DNA of 64,000 nucleotides. It comes from Saccharopolyspora_D taberi (GTDB taxonomy: Bacteria > Actinomycetota > Actinomycetes > Mycobacteriales > Pseudonocardiaceae). Where the stretch lies: assembly GCF_039534165.1 (NCBI RefSeq), contig NZ_BAAAUX010000013.1, positions 1-64,000 of the forward strand, written 5' to 3'. Shown one piece after another: positions 57,959 to 64,000 of this stretch (its first letter is position 1; every line of letters begins with the position of its first letter). Position numbers and translations under genes: made by a program. Below the pieces are notes generated by a model. The model saw only the letters and a program-made list of their open reading frames with translations, did no database searches and was not told the DNA's origin.

Positions 57959-58840
57959 ATGGCCGAGCAAAACCAACGTCGACCAGGTTATCGACAAGGG
58001 CTGGGCGGCGAAATGCTCGCCGAATTCCTGGGGACTTTCGTGCTGATCCTGCTGGGCTGCGCGTCGGTCGCGGTGGCCGTGGCCGGGCTTCCCGGTTCCG
58101 GCAGGCAGGAAGTGGCGTTCGGACCGGCGAACTGGCTGATCATCGCCTTCGGCTGGGGGTTCGCCGTGGTGTTCGGCGTCTACGTCGCGGGCGGGGTCAG
58201 CGGCGCCCACATCAACCCAGCGGTGACGCTCGCGTTCGCGGTGCGGCGGGCGTTCCCGTGGGTCAAGGTCGTGCCGTACTGGATCGCGCAGCTGGTCGGG
58301 GCGTTCCTGGCAGCCGCGCTGGTTTACTCGGTGTACAGCTGGGCGATCGACGCGTTCAACACCAAGGCGGGCGTGGCCCGCGACCAGTCGCTGGACACCT
58401 TCGCGATCTTCGCGACGTTCCCGGCGAAGTACTTCGACGGTTCCTGGTGGGGCCCGCTGCTCGACCAGGTGGTGGGCACCGGCGTCCTGGTGATGCTGAT
58501 CTTCGCGCTGATCGACAACCGGAACACGGCGCCCGCGGCGAACCTCGGCCCGTTCCTGATCGGAATGGTTGTCACCACGATCGGACTGACGTTCGGGCCC
58601 AACGCCGGATACGCGATCAATCCGGCTCGCGATTTCGGCCCGCGGCTGTGGACGTTCTTCACCGGTTGGGGTGATATCGCGCTGCCTGGGAGTTACCAGT
58701 GGTTCAGCGCTTATTTCTGGATTCCGATCGTCGGGCCTTTGGTCGGGGCCGTGATCGGGGCCGTCGTGTACGACTTGTTCATCGGGCACGTCGTTGCCGC
58801 TCGCGTTTCCGGGCCCGAGCCCGGGCGGGTGGGGGATTAG
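57959..58840 (+). CDS. Aquaglyceroporin (MIP family)
   Basis: 293 residues with six helices and two half-helices. The NPA boxes are GAHINPAVTLAFAV and GYAINPARDFGPRLW; Asp after the second box (NPARD) is the glycerol-facilitator type, not the water-specific type. It would carry glycerol and water across the membrane. No glycerol kinase gene follows, unlike many glpF loci; with ectoine and trehalose genes near, osmotic adjustment is a possible role. The ATG has GGGGGTGG upstream. Confidence 0.92.
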   Translation: MAEQNQRRPGYRQGLGGEMLAEFLGTFVLILLGCASVAVAVAGLPGSGRQEVAFGPANWLIIAFGWGFAVVFGVYVAGGVSGAHINPAVTLAFAVRRAFPWVKVVPYWIAQLVGAFLAAALVYSVYSWAIDAFNTKAGVARDQSLDTFAIFATFPAKYFDGSWWGPLLDQVVGTGVLVMLIFALIDNRNTAPAANLGPFLIGMVVTTIGLTFGPNAGYAINPARDFGPRLWTFFTGWGDIALPGSYQWFSAYFWIPIVGPLVGAVIGAVVYDLFIGHVVAARVSGPEPGRVGD

Positions 58841-58919
58841 GGGGCTGCTCGGGTCTCCGGGTTGGGGGCGGAGCGGCTCTGCCGGTTCGGGGCGAAGCGG
58901 CTCTGCCGGTTCGGCTGCG

Positions 58920-58979
58920 GTTTCGTGGGTGGTTTCTGGGGTCCTCGCCGGCCCCAGACCCCTGGCAGGTCTCCGGGAT
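58920..58979 (+). repeat. Direct repeat unit of the composite element, copy B
   Basis: A diverged version of the units at 32541 and 32628 (shared end CCCTGGCAGGTCTCCGGGA against CCCCGGCAGGTCTCCGGGA). It is followed, as in copy A, by TGTCCGCTGCGGTTCGGTTG and the palindrome. Confidence 0.7.
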
Positions 58980-59013
58980 GAGTCTCCGCTGTCCGCTGCG
59001 GTTCGGTTGGGGT

Positions 59014-59152
59014 GGTTCTCATCCCGTCGACCTCCACGGAGGGCTATCAGACCGCGTCAAGGGGGCCGTTCTGCTTGGGCGCTGCGGTTTGTGCGTTGGT
59101 GCCCCCTTGACACGGCCTGATCGGGCTTTGCCAGGTCGACGGGATGAGAACC
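59014..59152. repeat. 139-bp interrupted palindrome, copy B
   Basis: The same 20-bp ends as copy A (59014-59033 with 59133-59152) and the same inner GTCAAGGGGGC / GCCCCCTTGAC arms. The central loop region is the part that differs most between copies. Confidence 0.85.
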
Positions 59153-59220
59153 AAACCCCGCCCTTGTAGGTGGGGGCATTTGCTGGGCGCGTTGGGTGCT
59201 TCGGGTTCTCGTCCCGCACC

Positions 59221-62200
59221 TCACCGCACCGCTTCGCGGAGCGCGGCGAGGGCCTCCTCGTGCGGCAGCGCCGCTCCGCGGGCGCGCTCCGCGCGCAGCT
59301 CCGGGGTGTCGAGCTTCGCTCGGAGCGCGCGGATCTCGGGGTCGCCCTCGTCCAGGAGGCCGCGCAGTGCGACGGCCACTCCGAGCATCCTGGCCGCTTC
59401 GGCCTGGTCGCCTTCGGCGAACAGGACCAGGGCCGCGTTCTCCGCCAGCAGGGCCATCAGCGGCATCACCGGCAGTTCCATCGCGACCTCGACCGCTCGG
59501 CGGATGCGGTCGCGGGCGGCCGGGAGGTCGTCGGAGTCGAGTTCGAGCCTGGCTTCCGAAGCGAACATCAGCTGGGCCGCCGGGTGGTTGTCGCCGGGGG
59601 AGCTGGTCAGGCATTCCGCCGCCTTGGCGAAGCAGGTTCGGGCCTGGTCGTGGTCGCCCGCGAGTCTCGCCGTGTCGCCCAGGGCCGTCAGCGCTGTGAC
59701 CCGGTTGAAGATCGCGTAGCCCGACTCGGCCACGGCTGCCGCCTCCTCCAGCCTTCGCCTGCCTTCGGCGAGGTTGCCCGAGCGCACGTGTTCCATTCCG
59801 ATCCGGACCGTCGTCGGCACGATGTCCTCGCTCGCCCGCAGCTGGCGCAGCGACGCGGCCGACTCCTCCAGCGCCTCGATGGCTCCGGCGTGGTCGCCGC
59901 GCAGGCCCCGGAACCCCGCGAGGCTGCCGATGCTCTGCGCGATCCCCCAGCGGTCGCCGACCTCGCGGAACGCCCGGACCGACGCCCGCATGTCCTCCTC
60001 CGCCGCGGCCGGGTCGCCGCGGTGCTCGGCGCCGAACCCGCGGGCGAACGTGCCCGCCGCGCGTGCCCACGGGTCCGGGTGGGCGAGCGCCCGCTGGACC
60101 GAGTCCGCCATCGCCTCGTGATCACCGACCATCATCCAGGCCACCGGTTCCATCACCGCCGCGTGCAGGTAGCGGCGCATCGCACCGGAGTCGCGGACCC
60201 TGGTCACCGCGTCGCGGGTCCGCTCGGTCCAGCCCTTCTTGTCCGCCATCACCGCGCGCATCAGCTCGACCAGCGCCCGCGCGTCGGCGGGCGCTTGCCC
60301 GGGCAGCGCCGACGCCGCGTCCAGCCTCGCCGTCAGCTCCCCCTGCCGGGCCGACATCGACCAGTACCAGGCCAGCGCCGCGCAGAACCGGACCGCGCGG
60401 TCGGCGTCCTCGGTGCTGATCGCCCAGTGCAGCGCGATCAGCACGTTGTCCTGATCCGCGTCTAGCCGCTGGAGCCACTCGATCTGGTCCGCGGTGTGCA
60501 GTCCCGCCGCCGCCCGCTCCGACGCGGCCAGGAAGTGCTCCGCGTGCGCGGTCCGGACGCGGTCGCGCTCCCCGGCCTCCACCAGCCGGTCGTCGCAGTA
60601 GGCCCGCACGGTCTCCAGCATCCGGTAGCGGTCACCGTCGACCGCCTCCACGAACGACTTCTCCACCAGCGAAGCGAGCACGTAGAACACGTCCTCGGCG
60701 GGCAGCTCGGCGTCCCCGCACACCTCGGCTACCGACTCCGGGCGCACCGCACCGGCGAACACCGACAGCCTCCGCGCCAGCACCCGCTCCGGCTTCTCCA
60801 GCAGGTCCCAGCTCCACTCCACGACCGCGCGCAGCGTCCGGTGCCGGGGCATCGAGGTCCGGTTGCCGCTGGTCAGGAGCCGGAACCGGTCGTCGAGCCG
60901 GGCCGCGACCTGGCGCACGCCCATCGCCCGCAACCGGGCCGCGGCGAGCTCGATCGCCAGCGGCATGCCGTCCAGCCTGCGGCAGATCTCCACCACGTCG
61001 CCGATCGTGCGCTCGTCGAGCGCGAAGTCCGGTCGCGCCGCGCGCGCCCGGTCGGCGAACAGCCGGACCGCGTCGGAGTCCTCCGGCGCCCCGCCGTCGG
61101 GCAGCCCGAGCGGACCGACCGGCAGCAGCGCCTCCCCGGTCAGCGCCAACGGCTCCCGGCTGGTCGCCAGCACCCGCAGCCCCGGGCACCACCCCAGCAG
61201 CTCGTGCACGAACTGCGCGGCGGCACCGATGACGTGCTCGCAGTTGTCCAGCACCAGCAGCCCCGGCCCCGCCGAGAACACCTCGACCAGCCTGGTCAGC
61301 GCGTCGGTGTGAGCGGTCTCCAGCAGCCGCCCGTCGCGGACGCCGACCGCTGTCAACACCGCCGACACCAAGTCCTCGTCCTGCCGGACCGGGGCCAGCT
61401 CCACGAACCACCGCCGCCCGGACGTCCCCGCGGCGGTCTCCACCGCCAGCCGCGTCTTGCCCGCTCCGCCCGGCCCGAACAGCGTCACCAACCGCGACCG
61501 CTCCAGCTCGGTCCGGACCTGCTCGATCTCGGTCTCCCGGCCGACGAAGCTGCTCAACCTGGTCGGCAGCACGAGCTCGGCGTCCTCCTTCGGATCCACG
61601 GACTCGCCGTGGAGCATCGCCGCGTGCAGCTCCTGGAGCTCCGGCGAAGGGTCCGTGCCGAGCTCGTCGGCCAGCCTGCGGCGCAGCCCGTCGTACGCGG
61701 CCAGCGCGTCCGCCCGCCGCCCGGCCGCGAGCAGGGCGCGCAGGTGCAGCGCCGCGAAGCGCTCGCTGGTCGGATGCGCGGCGCGCAGTCCGCCCAGCTC
61801 GGCGACCAGTTCCGAACCGCGCCCAGCGCGCAGGTCCGCCTCGACGCGGTCGGCGAGCGCGCTCAGGCGCAGCTCGGCGAGCCGTGCGGCCTCCGCCGCC
61901 GCGAACGGCGAGTCGACGAAGTCGAGGAGCGGTTCGCCGCGCCAGAGGCGCAGCGCCTCGCGGAGCGCCTCGGCCGCGGGCGCCGGACCGCCGTCGCGGA
62001 GCAGGCGGCGGCCTTCGGCGGCGAGCCGGGCGAAGCGGTGGACGTCGACGGAGTCGGCGTCCAGCTCCAGGGCGTAGCCCGTGGAGGTGGAGCGGAGCGG
62101 GACGTCGGCGGGGAGCGCGCGGCGCGCGCGGGAGACCAGGGACTGGAGGGCGTTGAGGGCGCCAGTGGGCGGGGCTGCGCCCCAGAGGTCGTCGATCAGG

Positions 62201-62334
62201 GTTTCGGTGGACGTGCTGCGGCCGGCGGCCAGCGCCAGGCGCGCCAGCAGCATCCGCACCCGCGCGCCGCCGATCTCGATCGGGCGGCCATCGGCCGCGA
62301 ACAGCTGGAACGGTCCCAGCAACGCCAGACGCAC
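59221..62334 (-). CDS. SARP-type regulator with BTAD, ATPase and TPR-like domains
   Basis: 1037 residues. It has a winged helix at the N-terminus (RLALLGPFQLFAADGRPIEI), BTAD (about 95-240; LWRGEPLLDFVDSPFA), an LuxR/AfsR-type ATPase (Walker A LFGPGGAGKTRLAVE; sensor LLVLDNCEHVIGAA; GMPLAIELAAARLRAM) and a long helical C-terminus (about 620-1037) with TPR-like repeats. It differs from the first SARP (3144-6059) in the ATPase type. The GTG at 62334 begins directly at the winged helix; a longer frame adds over 130 residues of low-complexity sequence. It diverges from dedA. The target and signal are unknown. Confidence 0.92.
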   Translation of the reverse strand: MRLALLGPFQLFAADGRPIEIGGARVRMLLARLALAAGRSTSTETLIDDLWGAAPPTGALNALQSLVSRARRALPADVPLRSTSTGYALELDADSVDVHRFARLAAEGRRLLRDGGPAPAAEALREALRLWRGEPLLDFVDSPFAAAEAARLAELRLSALADRVEADLRAGRGSELVAELGGLRAAHPTSERFAALHLRALLAAGRRADALAAYDGLRRRLADELGTDPSPELQELHAAMLHGESVDPKEDAELVLPTRLSSFVGRETEIEQVRTELERSRLVTLFGPGGAGKTRLAVETAAGTSGRRWFVELAPVRQDEDLVSAVLTAVGVRDGRLLETAHTDALTRLVEVFSAGPGLLVLDNCEHVIGAAAQFVHELLGWCPGLRVLATSREPLALTGEALLPVGPLGLPDGGAPEDSDAVRLFADRARAARPDFALDERTIGDVVEICRRLDGMPLAIELAAARLRAMGVRQVAARLDDRFRLLTSGNRTSMPRHRTLRAVVEWSWDLLEKPERVLARRLSVFAGAVRPESVAEVCGDAELPAEDVFYVLASLVEKSFVEAVDGDRYRMLETVRAYCDDRLVEAGERDRVRTAHAEHFLAASERAAAGLHTADQIEWLQRLDADQDNVLIALHWAISTEDADRAVRFCAALAWYWSMSARQGELTARLDAASALPGQAPADARALVELMRAVMADKKGWTERTRDAVTRVRDSGAMRRYLHAAVMEPVAWMMVGDHEAMADSVQRALAHPDPWARAAGTFARGFGAEHRGDPAAAEEDMRASVRAFREVGDRWGIAQSIGSLAGFRGLRGDHAGAIEALEESAASLRQLRASEDIVPTTVRIGMEHVRSGNLAEGRRRLEEAAAVAESGYAIFNRVTALTALGDTARLAGDHDQARTCFAKAAECLTSSPGDNHPAAQLMFASEARLELDSDDLPAARDRIRRAVEVAMELPVMPLMALLAENAALVLFAEGDQAEAARMLGVAVALRGLLDEGDPEIRALRAKLDTPELRAERARGAALPHEEALAALREAVR

Positions 62335-62494
62335 GCCCCCCAGCTTCGCAGAGATCTCCGGGACCGCGCTGCCGGTTTCTCCGCCGCCGGACCGGCAGAT
62401 CATGACGCAGATCACGCCCGCGACGGCGGCATCGGCCGCACCGGCTGGGATCATGGCGATAACGGACATACCGCCCGTCGTTTGGAGCCCGCCG

Positions 62495-63211
62495 ATGCAG
62501 TCAGCCGTCCCCGCCGAACCAACGGGTTTCACCGCCTGGGTGATCGGCGTGATGGAGGCGCTCGGCGGACCCGGCGCGGGCCTGATCATCGCGCTGGAGA
62601 ACCTGTTCCCGCCGATCCCCAGCGAGGTCATCCTGCCGCTGGCCGGCTTCACCGCCAGCCGCGGCGGGATGACCGTGCCGGGCGCGATCCTGTGGACCAC
62701 GCTCGGCTCGCTGGTCGGCGCGCTCACCCTCTACGGCATCGGCGCCCGGCTCGGCCGGGAGCGCACCCGCGCGATCGCGGCGCGGATGCCGCTGGTCAAG
62801 CTCTCCGACGTGGACCGCACCGAGGCGTGGTTCGCCCGGCACGGGGTCAAGGCGGTGTTCTTCGGCCGGATGATCCCGCTGTTCCGCAGCTTCATCTCGC
62901 TGCCCGCGGGCGTCGACCGGATGCGGATCGGCACGTTCGTGCTGTTCACGACCCTGGGCAGCCTGCTGTGGAACACGGTGTTCGTGCTGGCGGGCTTCTA
63001 CCTCGGGGAGAACTGGCACCTGGTCGAGCAGTACGCGGGCGTGCTGTCGAAGGCCGTGGTGGTGGCCGTCGTGCTCGGCCTGGTGTGGTTCGTGGTCAAG
63101 CGGGTGCGGGGCAACCGCGAGGAGCGGCGGGTCGCCGAGGCCCCGACCGAGCAGTTCGCCGCGGTCGGCGCCGACAACGCCCCCACCGAGCAGCTGCCCC
63201 GCGTGCGCTAG
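62495..63211 (+). CDS. DedA-family membrane protein
   Basis: 238 residues. DedA/VTT features: ENLFPPIPSEVILPLAGF, TLGSLVGALTLYGIGARLGR, and VFFGRMIPLFRSFISLPAG with its conserved Arg and Pro. Family members flip lipid carriers or phospholipids. An Arg/Glu-rich tail with two PTEQ motifs (APTEQFAAV, APTEQLPRV) could be a regulatory or interaction site. The ATG at 62495 has GGAG seven bases upstream; an in-frame ATG at 62454 is possible. Confidence 0.9.
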   Translation: MQSAVPAEPTGFTAWVIGVMEALGGPGAGLIIALENLFPPIPSEVILPLAGFTASRGGMTVPGAILWTTLGSLVGALTLYGIGARLGRERTRAIAARMPLVKLSDVDRTEAWFARHGVKAVFFGRMIPLFRSFISLPAGVDRMRIGTFVLFTTLGSLLWNTVFVLAGFYLGENWHLVEQYAGVLSKAVVVAVVLGLVWFVVKRVRGNREERRVAEAPTEQFAAVGADNAPTEQLPRVR

Positions 63212-63221
63212 ATGTTGCGGG

Positions 63222-64000
63222 TCAGGACGTTGGTGACGCTTGAGCTGGTCGCCGGGATCGGTTCGTGGCGATGATGAGGGCGCTGGCGGCGAGCGGGGGC
63301 AGTGCCCACAGTGCGGCGGTGAGGTAGCCGTCTTGGTCCGGCAGCATTGCGCCGTTCGGGGTGGTGGCCGCCAGCAGGAAGCCTGCGAGTGCGCTGCCGA
63401 TGCTCATTCCGATGCTGCGGGCGATCTGGTTGATCGAAAGCACGCTGGCCGTTTCTTGTTGGGGCACGCCGACGAGGACGAGCTTGGGCATCACCGCGAA
63501 GACACCCCCGACGGCGAAGCCGAGCAGGGCGATCGCGCCGAGGACGGCGATGAGCGACTCGTCGGCGACGACGAACAGCAGTGCGCCGGCAACGGCGATC
63601 AGGAGCGAGAACGCGTACGTCCAACGTTCGGTGATGCGCGCGATGAGACGCGGAACTGATTTTCCTGCGACGAATCCGAGCAGCGAGAACGGGATCAGCG
63701 CTGCACCTGCGGCGACACCGGGAAGCGCGAATCCGTAGTTGGCATCGGCGGGGGTCTGCACGTAACGGGTGAACAGGCTGAACAGCAGGTACAACCCCGT
63801 CCCGGCCACGAGTACCGCCAGGTTCGCGCGCAGGACTGGCCCCTGACCGAGCAGCCGGAGGTCCACCAGTGGCGCCGTGGAGCGCAGTTCGACGAACGCC
63901 CACACGGCCAGGACCACGGCGGAACCGACGAGGAGACCACCGGTCAGCCACGCGGTCCCCCACACCGCGGGGTCGGCGATGACCAGAAGGAGCCCGAGGG
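63222..64000 (-). CDS. MFS transporter (DHA2-like), 5' end beyond the window
   Basis: The final 259 codons of a transporter whose frame is still open at base 64000. It has about seven predicted helices. LRLLGQGPVLRANLAVLVAG, YVQTPADANYGFALPGVAAG, SVLSINQIARSIGMSIGSAL and TTPNGAMLPDQDGYLTALW-like elements resemble the second half of 14-helix drug:proton antiporters. The stop is 10 bp from the dedA stop on the other strand. The substrate is unknown. Confidence 0.88.
   Translation of the reverse strand, partial: LGLLLVIADPAVWGTAWLTGGLLVGSAVVLAVWAFVELRSTAPLVDLRLLGQGPVLRANLAVLVAGTGLYLLFSLFTRYVQTPADANYGFALPGVAAGAALIPFSLLGFVAGKSVPRLIARITERWTYAFSLLIAVAGALLFVVADESLIAVLGAIALLGFAVGGVFAVMPKLVLVGVPQQETASVLSINQIARSIGMSIGSALAGFLLAATTPNGAMLPDQDGYLTAALWALPPLAASALIIATNRSRRPAQASPTS

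Larger units (their letters stand above)
58841..59220. other. Convergent intergenic region filled by the second composite repeat
   Basis: 380 bp between the 3' ends of the aquaglyceroporin and SARP genes. It has GAAGCGGCTCTGCCGGTTCGG tandem units (about 58870-58915), one direct unit (58920-58979) and the palindrome (59014-59152), then the GCCCTTGTAGGTGGGGGC tail. No gene is supported. Confidence 0.75.

Noticed and set aside
60496..63243. Plus-strand frame of about 915 codons over the second SARP and DedA
   Set aside because: Antisense and out-of-frame shadow of two well-supported genes.

Overview
The window is 64 kb of very GC-rich actinobacterial chromosome. Codons end almost always in G or C, GTG and TTG starts are common, and several genes appear leaderless behind TANNNT hexamers. 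The gene set (ectABCD, otsA, membrane-bound SpeE with a DUF350 protein, CarD, MhuD, large AfsR/SARP regulators) and the order cysS / ispF-ispD-carD / lpqE-radA-disA / carbonic anhydrase / mutY / mhuD, which closely matches the Mycobacterium tuberculosis Rv3580c-Rv3592 neighbourhood as I recall it, point to the Mycobacteriales/Pseudonocardiales side of Actinobacteria. A Saccharopolyspora-like organism is my inference, not something the sequence proves. Two runs of N (977-1001 and 9802-9854) are assembly gaps. The second has a length that breaks the ectB frame.

Layout. 1-1461: a repeat-rich, collagen-like protein on the minus strand, cut by the window edge. 1936-8014: an SGNH hydrolase, a large SARP/AfsR regulator, an ADP-ribosylglycohydrolase and a GNAT-like protein. 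8062-11532: the ectoine/hydroxyectoine operon ectA-B-C-D on the minus strand. 11873-16587: a secreted S1 protease, two paralogous membrane-anchored proteins, a small antitoxin-like protein, a broken gene fragment, tRNA-Thr(TGT) and a ThrE-type exporter. 16958-21100: trehalose synthesis (otsA and an otsB fused to a GH15 hydrolase). 21384-25665: a membrane cluster DUF4178-DUF4247-unknown-DUF350-SpeE. 25771-28141: a LacI regulator divergent from an MsiK/UgpC-type ATPase. 28329-31373: a zinc-type ABC importer with a His-rich binding protein. 31386-36268: a second SGNH protein and a surface-polymer O-acetylation locus (MBOAT plus AlgJ/AlgX-like protein) enclosing a small secreted protein. 36409-48921: scramblase-like protein, then the conserved block rlmB, cysS, HAD, ispF-ispD-carD, lpqE, radA, disA, carbonic anhydrase, mutY. 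49056-57750: a YhgE-type ABC pair with a degenerate ATPase, a methionine aminopeptidase behind a striking inverted repeat, mhuD, a Tat-exported BBE flavoprotein, an endonuclease/phosphatase-fold membrane protein and a DrrAB exporter. 57959-64000: aquaglyceroporin, a second SARP regulator, DedA, and an MFS transporter cut by the right edge.

How it fits together. Much of the accessory content concerns osmotic and envelope stress: ectoine, hydroxyectoine, trehalose, aquaglyceroporin, polymer acetylation and polyamine synthesis. The conserved block carries housekeeping functions (isoprenoid precursors, c-di-AMP, DNA repair, Cys-tRNA). No complete natural-product cluster is visible although two large SARP-type regulators are present.

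The least explained material is between genes. There is a composite repeat ending in a 139-141 bp interrupted palindrome, present twice and both times between convergent genes. There is a second hairpin family in two copies, and a 34-bp repeat shared by the znuA-znuC and radA-disA gaps. A six-copy 20-bp tandem array follows the otsB fusion. Operator-like palindromes lie in front of lacI, msiK, the aminopeptidase gene and drrA.
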